DNA of 64,000 nt from Cladochytrium replicatum (Eukaryota > Chytridiomycota > Chytridiomycetes > Cladochytriales > Cladochytriaceae): NCBI GenBank assembly GCA_025526935.1, contig JAHLKD010000138.1:1-64000 (forward strand), read 5' to 3'. Position 1 is the stretch's first letter. Every line of letters begins with the position of its first letter. The position numbers were made by a program, and so were the translations under genes. Of this stretch, positions 1 through 11,651 are shown piece after piece. Under the pieces are notes generated by a model, which saw only the letters and a list, made by a program, of their open reading frames with translations, ran no database searches and was not told where the DNA came from.

Positions 1-729
1 TCGGGTCCTTCTCTCGTTCATTGCAGTCTCTTCAAGATCTTTTGTCATGTTCAACAGTCGTTCTGACTGTTTGAGGACCTGTTTTGTCCTTTCACGGTCC
101 TCATCTGCTCGTTTGATGGTCGCTTGGAACTCGTCAACCTTTGCAGTGACGGGCATTCCTCTGTAAATGCCGTACTTGTGTCCCTGCCGCCTGTAAAAGT
201 CCAGAAATGTTGTTTCCTTCTGAAAGGAAGAGCTTTTCAAGCACTCCATACGATAGGTGTTTGCTGCTGTTATGAACTCCGTTCGTCCACTGCATTCATC
301 GTGAATTTCGTTCAGGGCTTGACGAACTAGCTTGCTGTCAGAGTTAAGTCGGTCGATCAACCCTTGAAGGACAAATCTTGGGCCGCATTCATCACGATTT
401 GTTTGACAGTTGCTGATGAAGTCCTCCGAGTCGTAGCTGTGGCCGCTCGCTTTGAATTTTCGATACCAAAGTCGTATGTCTGAAGCAGGACAGAGTCCGT
501 CGATGAGCAAATAGTCAGCATCCCCTTTAGTACCACGTCGCGCCGGTTTCTTTGAAGGAGCTGTCGATTTGACATCTGTCGATTTGACATCAAGGCCAAC
601 TTCTGCTTCTTCCACTTCAGAACCCGATGCCAGAGATGTTTCAGGTGCAGTCACAGGTTCTGCACTTGATTCTCTTTCAGATGATGGTCTGGATTGTTTT
701 AACGCTCGCTTCTTTGTAGTTCGAGGCAT
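1..729 (-). CDS. hAT-borne accessory protein (5' part only)
   Basis: This is the first ~243 codons of the second gene of the left hAT copy, starting at the ATG at 729 and leaving the window at base 1. It is the same protein as the complete copy at 15114-16796, where it is described. In the stretch seen here the reading frame is open and the predicted protein is the same as in the other copy. It lies on the same strand as the transposase and downstream of it, separated by the 840-1590 repeat array, so it could have its own promoter there or share a transcript with the transposase. Function unknown. Confidence 0.7.
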   Translation of the reverse strand, partial: MPRTTKKRALKQSRPSSERESSAEPVTAPETSLASGSEVEEAEVGLDVKSTDVKSTAPSKKPARRGTKGDADYLLIDGLCPASDIRLWYRKFKASGHSYDSEDFISNCQTNRDECGPRFVLQGLIDRLNSDSKLVRQALNEIHDECSGRTEFITAANTYRMECLKSSSFQKETTFLDFYRRQGHKYGIYRGMPVTAKVDEFQATIKRADEDRERTKQVLKQSERLLNMTKDLEETAMNERRTR

Positions 730-839
730 GGTGTTTGTACTCTTTGTCGCGGGAAGATACTGGCCCGGTGTTCTTAGCCGGAATGTTACAGGAATGTATG
801 CTATAATACTTCCCTGACACTATAGTTTTCTACCCGATC

Positions 840-1590
840 TGAAAATAATAATAAGCTAGGGAAGAAACTGGCTAGTAACATTGATAGAGAGGATTCTGTC
901 CGGGTGGACAGAATCTTATTGCTAGTAAAATTGATAGAGAGGTTAGCTGTACTTGATAGAGATCACTGAAGTACCGTCAATGAGTTGAGAAAGTGTCCGG
1001 GTGGACAGAGTCTTATTGCTAGTAACATTAATAGAGAGGTTAGCTGTACCTGATAGAAATTACTGAAGTACCGTCAATGAGTTGAGAAAGTGTCCGGGGG
1101 GACAGAATCCTATTCTACCCAGACAGACACAGTGACACTCAGTCTCCCAGATTTCTGTCCACCCGGACACTTTCTCAACTCATTGACGGTACTTCAGTAA
1201 TCTCTATCAGGTACAGCTAACCTCTCTACAAATACTACTAGCAATAGGATTCTGTCCACCCGGACACTTTCTCAACTCATTGACGGTACTTCAGTGATCT
1301 CTACCCAATACAACTAACCTCTCTATCAATGTTACTAGCAATAGGATTCTGTCCACCCGGACACTTTCTCAACTCATTGACGGTACTTCAGTGATCTCTA
1401 TCAAGTACAGCTAACCTCTCTAATATGTTACTAGCAATAAGATTCTGTCCACCCGGACACTTTCTCAACTCATTGACGGTACTTCACTGATACTTCACTG
1501 ATCTCGATCAAGTACAACCAACCTCTCTACAAATACTACTTGTAATAGGATTCTGTCCAGGCGCTCGCTTTCTCAACTCCTGGACGGTAC
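840..1590. repeat. hAT internal repeat array, units in opposed orientation
   Basis: About eight units of the ~96-bp element repeat, each with the core GTCCGGGTGGACAGAATC followed by CTAGTAACATTGATAGAGAG and a conserved GTACCGTCAATGAGTTGAGA. Units between 840 and 1110 run forward and units between 1150 and 1580 run in reverse, so the array folds on itself about a spacer near 1115-1155. The same arrangement is present at 14250-14995. It lies between the two genes of the transposon. The core is itself a partial palindrome (GTCC...GGAC), as expected of a protein-binding site; binding by transposase is inference. Confidence 0.85.
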
Positions 1591-1625
1591 TTCAACAGAT
1601 GAACAGTCTAAACAACAATTTATAT

Positions 1626-4066
1626 TTAAAAGAGTGGGTTATCATCAGTTGCTTCCAACTCTAATACCACATCAAAATCCTCGCCAAAATTATGCACCTT
1701 TACAAAATCCTCACTAACATCACTTTTTGAATCTAGGGAATCATTTTTGAACGGTTCTTCAGCACTCAATTGATGCAACCAGTCATGACGGCACATCAAC
1801 GCATTTATTGTTCTTGGAGCAAGGCGGTTGCGAGTTGCAGGTACCAAATCAACCCCAGCTGAAAACTTTCGTTCGACTGGAGCGCTTGTTGCTGGTATTC
1901 CTAAATAGTCCATTGCCATCTGGCTTAGGGCTGGAAAGTTCACACTTCCAACGGTCTTCCACCAGTCCATAATATTGATTGGCTTCCCATCAGAATCAAT
2001 ACCGCGGAGTACCTGATCGCCAAGATAGCGATCCAGCTCATCTTTTTCCTCAGGAATCTCTTCTTGCCAGATGAAAACGGATCTAATGGCTCTCAAGCGT
2101 TCAGCGTCCGTTTTTTTCTGTCTATCACCGGAAGCTCCGCTCGAATCGTGTCGACGTTCTGGCGTGTTTCCAAAAACATCGGCACCACTGTTCTTGAATT
2201 TCCGTGACTTATACGATTCCTCCCAGACTTTCCGCACTAGGGTGACCTGATCCCTTCCTACATCTTTCTCCCAAGCCTTTGAAAATCGATAATATTGATC
2301 CTTAAAACGAGGATCGAGTACCGTAGCAACTGCTAAACACGGGCTCTTAGCGATTGAGTAATATATTCTCAGCTTATCTAGTGCATTTCGAAATGCTTTG
2401 GTGAAAGTTTCATCTAATTCTGCATCCTCTAGGTCCTCCAGTTGATCGATAAGATCGTTGTAAAATGGAATAACAAGCGGAAGTGTTGGATATCTATACC
2501 CCTCGATTGCCTTTGATATAACCTCGAAAACACTCAAACCATCCCGGATCTCCTGTAGGACCTCCCATTGCTTTGGATTTATTGACCAATCTTTCAAAGA
2601 ATCTTCAATCCAGCATATTTTGTCCATTGCCTCTCGTAGCTGTAAGGCTCGTTTGACCATATAGAACGTGCTATTCCAGCGAGTTGTCACATCGATAATT
2701 GGTAATAGAGGAACCAGTTTCACAAATCGGCACGAATCAATAAATGAGCTTCGTCGTTTTGGGGAAGACCGGATTCCTCTGACTAGCCGTCGAAGAAGGT
2801 TTATGACATTAACGCCGGAGTTATCGTCATTTGCGACTGTGTCCCCTGCGGGCGCAAATGTATCGATAAAATCCTTTGCTGCAAGATTGATAATGTGTGC
2901 CATACACCGCATGTGTTGAGTTTCTGCAGACCACGCAATATCCCTATCTTCCAAGAGCGTCTCCAGCTTAGCACTCATGGTAAAGTTGTTTGGACCGTTG
3001 TCGGTTGTAATGCACAATAAGCATTCACCCGATAGCATGCCAAATTCATCCAGACACTTGACAAGCTGACTAGTCATGGCGACGCCTTCATGCTTTCCAA
3101 CCATCGGAATCATCTGCAGCAGCAAGTCCTGCGGCTCTGCTCCCATTCTTTCGTGATGAAGTGGGCAGTAATTCCAAGAAACGAAATCTGGTTCTTCGAT
3201 GTCCAACAGTCAGCTGTTATTGATACTTTTGAAGGCGAACCAACAATCAGACCTTTAATGAGCTCCTTCTGCCTATCGTAAAGATCCATCTCCTTTTGCT
3301 TCACTGCTTTTGCCGTCTTTGGTGTATAGTTTGGCTGAAAAGTCTTCAGCATGCTGACAAAGCACTCGTTCTCCACAACAGTAAAAGCCTGATTGTCTGC
3401 AGCAATCCAGTCCAAAATCGACCGCCACGCTACGTCTGGATTGAACACAAAGTTTTGCTCCTTCTCCTGCGAGCCGAAATTCAATGTCTGTTGTCCCTTG
3501 GGGACGATGTCCAACAGTCCAAGCGACCTGGCAATACTTCCATTGTGGTTTTTCAGATGCCGGAGGAAGTTTTTTGTTGATCCCGTCTTATCGACCTTCT
3601 GGCTCCACTTGCATTTCGCAACCAAACATGTTCTCAGACCATTATCAACCTTATAGTAATCCTTCGCTATGCCGCCTCGACTACCTCTACAGTCCGACAT
3701 GCTATCAACATCTGCGTCTGATGAAAGCATTGATGGTTGAACTGATCCAGCTGCAGGCTCCTGTCGCACTGAAGAGTCAGCAAAACTAACGTCGGCAGGA
3801 AGCTCTGGTGCATGCCGGGAAGCCGGGCCCAACTCGCTGGAGTCATTGGAAGAAGATGTGGAGCTCGGCTCTCGAGCGCTGTTGTTGCCACCGTGTCCTG
3901 ATACACGTCTGCGTTTGTCCTGCCTGATGTTCCCCTCGCTGGACGCCTCTGAAATTTGGGGGGCTGGCAGACTTCGCTTCCGTGTGTCAAGCGGATGACT
4001 GTCCACCAGTCTTTGGCTTGCGTCGGACGCTGCCTTACGCATTGGTTTAACAAAGGCGGCGTCCAT
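1626..4066 (-). CDS. hAT-family transposase (frameshifted)
   Basis: Two overlapping frames together give an almost whole hAT transposase. The N-terminal part (4066 to about 3150) has a serine-rich leader, a BED-type zinc finger (CLVAKC followed by FLRHLKNH), and the first conserved acidic region with ITADCWTS. The C-terminal part (about 3150 to 1626) has the second acidic region (CITTDNGPNN), a long helical insertion, and the hAT C-terminal dimerisation region with MDWWKTVG and APVERKFSAG. The frame changes once near 3140-3170, close to GITAHFITKEWE; it could be a real inactivating change, a programmed event or a consensus error. No splice sites there would fix it. The C-terminal 196 codons reappear in the truncated copy at 13626-14217, with one amino-acid difference noticed. 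The protein would cut and paste its own element, leaving 8-bp duplications. Confidence 0.85.
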
Positions 4067-4189
4067 TTTTGCTGTGGTGTGGCTGGAACGTTACCGACTC
4101 TAATGTCCAGGTGCACAGAAAGCACAGCTCTCGAGGTCTGTCGTGGTAGAAATTGTTTGTTACAGAACTTCTGTTGTGACTTCTTGGAA

Positions 4190-5075
4190 AGTGTCAAGGT
4201 GGACAGAATCGTATTGCTAGTAACATTGATAGAGGTTAGTTGTACTGGGTAGAGACAACTGAAGTACGTCAATGAGTTGAGAAAGTGTCCGGGTGGACAG
4301 AATCCTATTGCTAGTAACATTGATAGAGAGGTTAGCTGTATTGGGTAGAGATAACTGAAGTACGTCAATGCGTTGAGAAAGTGTCCGGGTGGACAGAATC
4401 TTATTGCTAGTAACATTGATAGAGGTTAGTTGTACTTGATAGAGATCACTCAAGTACCGTCAATGAGTTAAGAAAGTGTCCGGGTGGACAGAATCTTATT
4501 GCTAGTAACATTGATAGAGAGGTTAGCTGTACTTGATAGAGATCACTGAAGTACCGTCAATGAGTTGAGAAAGTGTCCGGGTGGACAGAATCTTATTGCT
4601 AGTAACATTGATAGAGATGTTAGTTGTACTTGATAGAGATCACTCAAGTACCGTCAATGAGTTAAGAAAGTGTCCGGGTGGACAGAATCTTATTGCTAGT
4701 AACATTGATAGAGATGTTAGTTGTACTTGATAGAGATCACTCAAGTACCGTCAATGAGTTAAGAAAGTGTCCGGGTGGACAGAATCTTATTGCTAGTAAC
4801 ATTGATAGAGATGTTAGTTGTACTTGATAGAGATCACTCAAGTACCGTCAATGAGTTAAGAAAGTGTCCGGGTGGACAGAATCCTATTGCTAGTAACATT
4901 GATAGAGAGGTTAGTTGTATTGGGTAGAGATAACTGAAGTACGTCAATGAGTTGAGAAAGTGTCCGGGTGGACAGAAAATACATGCCTCGATGTCTGTTG
5001 TGATGCAAAATTGTTTGATACATACAAAACTTATATTGCGTCTTCTTGGAAAGTGTCCGCGTGGACAGAAAGAAC
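4190..5075. repeat. hAT 5' subterminal repeat array (~96-bp units)
   Basis: Eight good units and degenerate ones at each side, all in one orientation. The core GTGTCCGGGTGGACAG starts at about 4285, 4381, 4476, 4573, 4670, 4767, 4864 and 4960, a spacing of 95 to 97 bp. Between cores each unit keeps the pattern TTGCTAGTAACATTGATAGAG, then GTTAG(C/T)TGTA, then AAGTACCGTCAATGAGTT. The central units are nearly identical, which suggests recent expansion by slippage or unequal exchange. Arrays of short repeats next to the termini are a usual feature of hAT elements, where they bind transposase; here the units are unusually long. Confidence 0.9.
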
Positions 5076-5104
5076 AATAGCTTTGTTTTAGATTCTCTAT
5101 CACA

Positions 5105-5277
5105 TCGGGTTTTACTCGGGTCTGACTTTTGACCCGAGAAGGGTTTTCCTACTGGACCCGATACCCGACCCGGATCCGACCTGAAAATTTTCCATGAAAA
5201 CCCGGCACTCGGGTCAGGTACATTTAGTCAATGGATCCGGACCTGACCCGAAAGACCCTAAAACCAGCCGATCCTTA
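5105..5277 (-). repeat. hAT 5' terminal region, GGGTC-rich, with terminal inverted repeat
   Basis: On the minus strand the element starts TAAGGATCGGCTGG and continues with many (C/T)CGGGTC runs. The same end is found at 11159-11330 and, shortened, at 13524-13625. The 3' end of the complete derivative (16930-17096) is also built of GGGTC runs, so both termini of the family have the same composition. Confidence 0.85.
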
Positions 5278-5285
5278 CTCAGGAT

Positions 5286-7129
5286 CGACCCTACTCAATC
5301 ACGTTCCAACGGAGTATACCTTATTCCAACTGCCAATCCACCACAGTACTCAACAAACTGGATCTTCTGATCAGTGGATCTGCAATGGTGAGATTTGGAT
5401 GTGCTTACTGACATTTTGACATGAATTTCTTGAAACCAAGGCTGAGAAGTGAAGGAGAATGTCCTATCATCGACAGCTATGGTATCCAAGAAAGGAAGCA
5501 GGTTGGTTGAGATATTACGAGAGCATAACTTTCTTTACTGATTTTGTGGGGATTGTGTATTTCAGCCCAGTTGAGATATGTTTGAACAAGTGCGTGGAGC
5601 ATGTTTAGGCGGGAAGCTTTTAACGAATCAATTAACGCATTGACCTCCAAGTGCCACTAAAATAACAACAGAGAACAACCCAAACAAAGATATGGACCCC
5701 ATCCAAGGGAACCACAGCAGACAACAAGATCGGGTAACCAGAAGATAACAAAGAACAATCATCTGACCAAATCATCGAATGGTCCACACCAAAAAAGATC
5801 AAGATCATAAAAGAAACCAAAATTTGTGAAGACGAACCATGGGATAATAGAAAAGCCAATGTAAACCAACACACTCAACATGGCAGGATTAAGTTATCTT
5901 GACGGAACATCTTTCAGGTATGACTAAGGGTGGTTGGCTAGTACTTGACTTGGAAGAACTTCATTGGACAGTTTGGAGGGTCAGGATGGATCATGGAGCA
6001 TGGGATCCTGTTGGGAGGAGTATTCTAGAAGGAAGAAATTAAGGGAGAGCGGGTTCAAATGATCAGACGTCGTTTGCAGTTAGTTTGCTTCCTCCTGCGT
6101 CATACGCAAATCCAAAGAAGGAAACAATCAATACCAAAAATCGGAGTAAAGAGGATCCACAAGCAAACAGATTGAAAATAATCAAAATATATTAAAGCAA
6201 TTGACTTCCTCCCACGTTCAGAACTTTGGAAGGAAACAAAAACCAATAACATTGGGTGATGAAATCGAAGCATCAGAAAGGTGACAGGTGGATTCAAAAA
6301 TTTAAAGAAATGTCATCAGGTTTTTACAAACTTGAATTTGGTTTGTAGCCAAAAGATTGATCGTACCTGTCAAATTATTTGGAGAAGTTTAAGAACCTCA
6401 TCCAGGTATATGAATATTGCAGAACATTTCTCCATTATATCTCCCACAAAAGAAAGTGATTCTATCAGAAGAGGAGATCGAGTTGTGGAGGTTGATTGAT
6501 ACCAGTCAAGTACCAGAATGGTGAAAACAGGGGTGAACCAACATGCATTGATTGGCTGTTAAATAGTCAAGAGAGATTGTGTTTTTTTGGCTCTTCCACA
6601 AAAAATGAAAGAATAATTTGTGTATTTAATCTAAGTTGCTCCACTTGGACATCTGCACCTACACCCAAGAGCACAGGAAATCTCTATCATGCTTAACAAT
6701 ATGTGTGATGATATTAGTAGCTGGGTAAATGCACCTCGCAAGATTGAGATACATATCTCATCCAAATTGTAAGAGAAGACACTAGGTAGGATGAAGAGGG
6801 TAATTTCTTGTTGACTCCCCACAGGGCCAGAGCTTGATTGGTCAAACCCGGATGGGCAATTCATGGAGACTGTTTGAGGATTTGTTACTAAATACACTAT
6901 TTTACGCATGCTTTTTGGGTTCCGTTGTAGTTTGCCGGCTCTTTCATTGCCACCGGCTTGGACATAAGGGCTGACCAATCATCGTGCATAGAGCACCAGC
7001 CTCCGGCCGTGGCTCAATCTTCACCAGCCGCATAGGCATACGCCACGCAAGTTCCAATATTCCAATTTAAATTTAAAATCTAAATTTGCTCAGTGAAAAC
7101 CAAAATTCTCCCCTCCTGCTTTCGTTCCA
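5286..7129. other. Intergenic stretch, nothing recognised
   Basis: AT-rich sequence with only short open frames, none of which resembles a protein I know. The last 150 bp before 7130 should hold the promoter and leader of the NAD kinase gene. I see no repeat or RNA gene here. Confidence 0.5.
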
Positions 7130-9468
7130 ATGGCCTCCGCCGTCCACAAGCCAAAGCGTCCGCCGCTGCTGGCTCTGACCACCTCAAGGGATGTGCCACC
7201 TCCTGCATACCCGGCCCCGACTCCCTCGAACATCATGGCTCCGCGATTCGTTCCCGCAGGTACTAATCCAGTGGCGCCTCACCGTCGGAGTTTTCCCCCT
7301 CAGCAACCGCCATCCCCCTCGCCGCTCTCCCCAAAGATTGACCAACTCATGAGCAAACTGGACGTCCAAATTAACTTGGACGGCCTGATCGTCGAATCCC
7401 CCTTGCCATCACAGACACCCTCCCCTTCAACACCCATGGCTTCGCAAGTTTACCCGTTTGCTGTTCCGCCACGGCCAACACCTCTGCGGAATGAATCGGC
7501 TATTTCACTCACCACTGTCAGTGCCGACTCTTCGCCGGGACCATTGACCGCCACCGAACTCACAATCGCAAATGAATCCAACCGTGAACCCAGCGCGTCC
7601 ATTCCCGTACCAATCCCTCGTCTGAGCGATGAGGGATCAAAAGGAAATCCTACGCGACGCGACACAAATCACTCAGGGGGTCAGTTTTCCCCAATGCCGT
7701 CGAGTGTCGGTGGGATCCCCATTGCACCTCGAAGGTCCTCGATTTCTTCTAGCGCTCCATCTCACCTCTCTTCCTCTGTGTCTACTGTGGTAGAAACAAA
7801 AGAATCAAATGGGAAACGCTCACCGCCCGGATTGCATATTTCCGCATCCCAGCCTGACTTCCACCCTACCCATCTCCACGAACGACGACTGAAGGGAAGC
7901 CACAGGCGAATGTCGAACCATCAAGAAATGGCAAAAAATGCAGTGAACCTGCGGGAAATCGCAAAGAAGATTGGTACGATCCGACTTTCGCCGAACCCAT
8001 ATTGTGATTCTCATCGTCGATTTTTGACTTCCAGGACGTGCACACCTTGTGTGGGAAGCACCGCCTAGGACGGTATTGATTGTCACCAAGTTCTGGGACG
8101 TAGATTTGATCCGAAAGACACACTTTGTCACTCGGTGGCTAATTGATTGTGGAATGACTGTGTAAGTAGATTGAAAAACTCGATTGGTCAGTCCCGACTT
8201 ACACGTTGATTTTGACCAGTCTTGTTGAGGACCGTTTGAAGGAACATCCAGCGTTCGATTACACATCTCTGGTATCAACGGATTCGGAAGATTCGGCGGA
8301 TTCTCCGACTGCTACATACACAATTACCCTCGCTGACCTCGAGCGTGCAGCCTCTCCCGCTGGCTCGGACATGGCTTTCAGTACACCCCCTGAGACCCCC
8401 ACAACGGCAATCTTCATGCACACCGAGCACCACCACTTCCAACACCAGTTATCGAGGAGTCTTGAGCCCGACTCTGCTTCGACGGCAACCTCGGCAACAT
8501 TCAACTCACACCGAGTTAACAGTAACGTGTCGAGTGATGCAAGCAGCAACGGTAGCCAACTTCGTTTCTGGGACACTGCATATTGTTCGACACAAGAAGC
8601 GGCTGAAGAGATTGATTTCATCATCACATTGGGTGGTGATGGAACCGTACTTTTCGCCGCATGGCTATTCCAACAAAAGGTTCCTCCGATCATCCCCTTC
8701 CATCTTGGATCGCTCGGTTTCCTCACCGTGTTTGAGTTCACCAAGTTCCGAAGCAGCATTACCAGAATCTTGCAGGACAACCATAAGGGCATGCGAATGA
8801 ACTTCCGCCTTCGATTCGCGTGCACTGTCTATCGTCGCAATGACGGTCGTAGCTCCCGGGCCGGCGGTCTTATCGCAGGAACCGAGAGCTCGAACAACTC
8901 CGAAGACGATGCGCAGCGACAGAACGACCACGGCCGAACGTACCACATCCTCAACGACCTCGTTGTCGACCGTGGACCGTCGCCGTACGTCTCGCAGCTC
9001 GAGCTGTACGGAAATGACAAGCACCTCACGACCGTCCAAGCCGATGGTCTGGCGGTTTCAACGCCAACGGGCTCGACGGCGTACTCCCTCTCCGCTGGTG
9101 GTGCTGTCGTCCATCCCGACGTATCTGCGATCCTGGTCACCCCGATCTGCCCGCACACGCTCTCCTTCCGACCCATGATCCTTCCCGACACGATGGATTT
9201 GCGCATCATGGTGCCGCCAGATTCCCGCGCAACCGCGTGGGCGTCTTTTGACGGTCGTCACAGGGTGCAGCTTCAGCCTGGGGACTGCATTCAAGTGCTT
9301 GCGTCTCGGTACCCGGTTCCGACGGTTTGCTCGGGCGAAGACCAGAGCGCGGACTGGTTCGAGAGCTTGGAGAGATGTCTTGGGTGGAACAAGCGAGAGA
9401 GGCAGAAGGCTCTGGAACCTGCAACTGAGGAGAGCGTGATGAGGGGATTGAGGGACGATGAATGGTGA
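7130..9468 (+). CDS. NAD(+) kinase
   Basis: Phosphorylates NAD to NADP with ATP. Coding exons are 7130-7973, 8035-8161 and 8220-9468 (introns of 61 and 58 bp, GT-AG, phases consistent), giving 739 residues. The first ~270 residues are Pro/Ser/Thr-rich and probably disordered. The kinase core then starts with the conserved PRTVLIVTK and a helical stretch ending RWLIDCGMTV. The diagnostic GGDGT motif lies near residue 462 (TLGGDGTVLFAAW), followed by FHLGSLGFLT; the second core motif is PTGSTAYSLSAGG near residue 610. About 130 residues rich in Ser/Thr are inserted between the first strand and GGDGT. Fungal cytosolic NAD kinases (Utr1/Yef1) are usually 400 to 530 residues, so this one is long because of the leader and insertion. 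The start is the first ATG of the open frame and follows a stop-rich leader. Confidence 0.93.
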
Positions 9469-11158
9469 AGATGGATAAGGTGTAGGTTGCTGTCTACATG
9501 ATCTATTGTTGTTGCTTATTTTGGCTGGCGCATTGTATCGGATTTTTTCATCCCTTTCTTTTTGGTTTGCCGGCTTCTGTAAAATTGACAGGATACTGCT
9601 GAACGGATTTCATTTTGGTTCTGCCAATTTGTTGGACTGCCTTTTAGCCAAATTTTTGGTCTTCCATTCGGTTTTTTGGCTGTGTTGTTTATTGAACTGT
9701 TCGCGCACACACGTTTGTTTTTCTCGACTACTCTACTTCATCCCACCTTCTTGAATGCTTGACGCTACCAAAGAAATTCCCTGTTTGATGTTGTAAATGT
9801 CCTGTGATAACTTTTGGATAGCACTGTCTGGAAGCGCATTAATTGTTCCAATGCTAAATCGACCTTCCAGTTCGAATAACAATGGCAGCACTTCCACACT
9901 TCATTTTTGACAACGCATTTGTGGGATCCTTGACCACTCAGACTTCCCACTCAGACAGACGACCTTAAAGTCGCTCGCAGCTCGATGGAAAAGCGAGAGT
10001 GGAACGGGTCAGGGGAGCCAAACAAGGGATGGCAGTAGTGGGTTTTGGAAAAGAAGGATTGGATGGAAGATCTTCAAGTGAGCAGCATCCAAAGTGCTAG
10101 AGTTTTCCCCAACGTAAAATCCTGCACATTCCATCACGTTCCCTTGACGCTTGTCTGAAATAGCGAATAAACTAAACAAATCGAGGTCTGTTTTTTTGAA
10201 CTTCATAATATATATTTATTTTCCAACCAATATATATCACCAGCTGGTGCAAAATCCAAATACAAGTGTTTAAAAAAATCACGTAAATTGGCAGCACATG
10301 GGGAGCCGTACGAGCCGCAGGAAAAGCAAAATGTTTCATAACACGATGGCATATCCAAATCAACAAAAGCAGACAAGATAGAATCAGGAGAAGGAGACAA
10401 AACTAGGTCATAACCAAGACAGTTTGACCAATGCAGTTAAGTGCACGAAGAACCCACTGAAAAAGCAGGCGAAGGATAAAAAGGCCGTGGTGACAGCATA
10501 TTAATTGCAATGTCAAGAGGTATGCGGGGATTTCAAATTGCAGATAAGGGCAAACGAAACTGCAATTGGTCCATTATGCGCACCAGCAAAAGACTGAAAA
10601 TGCAACATCAACAGATGAAGTGGGGGCACAGCAGGCATAGGGGCAATGAGATCATTGTGACAAGCTGAAACATAAGGAGATGACCTTAACCAACTGGAGG
10701 TGATCGATAGAATTGCAACGCAGCAGCTAGCAACAGAGGGCTGGAATCACTAGACCAGCAAGCAAACATACGTGCCTGACAGTACTTCAGCCAAAACTCA
10801 AATGTGGGAATTTGCGCAAACAGCAACAAGCCAACACGTGAAGTGGTATGGGCATGTGAAACAGACTACACAGCGCATGATAACAAAAATGCTAGAGCAA
10901 TTGAAGCTGAGCAGCAGAAGGTCGAATAAGTCCTAAACCAAGCTGAAGTGAAGGTCAAATAAAAGACAGAAACACCAACCTGGCAAACATGAGGAGCACA
11001 CCCACTAAAGTATGAGACATAAGGTGCACAAAGATGGAATAAGGCACGAGCTTTATCTCAGCAATAATCAATAGTTGCAGCAAGATCAAACCCAGCAATA
11101 GTAAAATAGTGACCAAGGTGCCAAAATGAAACTTTGACAACTAGGGCAGAGCCATGAA
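9469..11158. other. Intergenic stretch, nothing recognised
   Basis: Downstream of the NAD kinase. Short open frames only, low-complexity AT-rich patches around 10205-10250, no protein similarity that I can see. Bases 11151-11158 (GCCATGAA) directly precede a hAT terminus and may be one copy of an 8-bp target duplication; no second copy was found. Confidence 0.5.
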
Positions 11159-11651
11159 TAAGGATCGGCGGGTTTTCAGGTCTTTTGGGTCAGGTCTGGG
11201 TCCATTGACCAAATGTACCTGACCCGATTGCCGGGTTTTCATGAAAAATTTTCGGGTCAGATCCGGGTCAGGTATCGGTTCCAGTAGCAAAACCCTACTC
11301 GGGTCAAGATTCACACCCTTGTAAAACCATATGTGATAAGGAAGCTAAAACGAAGCTATTGTTCGATCTGTCCACGCAGACACTTTGCAAGATGACACAA
11401 TATAAGTTTAGTATGATCAAACAATTTGCATCACAACAGACCTCGAGGCATGTATTTTCTGTCCACCAGGACACTTTCTCGACTGATTGACGGTACTTCA
11501 GTGATCTCTATCAATTACAACTAACATCTCTATCAATGTTACTAGCAATATGATTCTGTCCACCCGGACACTTTCTCAACTCATTGACGGTAGTTCAGTG
11601 ATCTATCAAGTACAACTAACCTCTCTATCAATGTTACTAGCAATACGATTC
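11159..11651 (+). mobile_element. hAT 5'-end fragment
   Basis: Starts with the family terminus TAAGGATCGGCGGGT, continues through the GGGTC-rich end, the region homologous (inverted) to 4960-5110 and about two subterminal repeat units, and stops abruptly at 11651, where an LTR begins. It is more diverged from the left copy than the two large copies are from each other, so it is an older insertion. No coding sequence remains. Confidence 0.8.

Larger units (their letters stand above)
1..5277 (-). mobile_element. hAT DNA transposon, near-complete copy, 3' end beyond window
   Basis: The element is read on the minus strand. Its 5' end is at 5277, where the sequence TAAGGATCGGCTGGT (minus strand) matches the terminal repeat of the fully bounded copy at 13524-17096. 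Inward come a GGGTC-rich end, an array of ~96-bp subterminal repeats (4190-5075), the transposase (1626-4066), a second repeat array (840-1590) and a second gene (1-729) that runs off the edge. Compared with the other copy, about 1.25 kb of the 3' end lies outside the window, so the full element would be near 6.5 kb. Bases 5278-5285 (CTCAGGAT) would be one copy of the 8-bp target duplication; the partner is not visible. From base 2 to 2217 it is almost identical to 13626-15841 in inverted orientation. Confidence 0.85.

Noticed and set aside
840-1590. Regularly spaced repeats as a CRISPR-like array
   Set aside because: Units are ~96 bp with conserved sequence throughout and no variable spacers; they occur only inside hAT copies of a eukaryotic genome.
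3667-4416. 249-codon minus-strand frame across the transposase start and repeats
   Set aside because: It is another frame of the transposase and of the ~96-bp repeats; its protein is just the repeat translated.
5632-5874. Hydrophobic minus-strand frame as a small membrane protein
   Set aside because: No conserved motif, no context and typical of chance frames in AT-rich sequence.
8259-8825. 188-codon minus-strand frame within the NAD kinase
   Set aside because: Antisense to exon 3 of a clearly conserved gene; no independent support.
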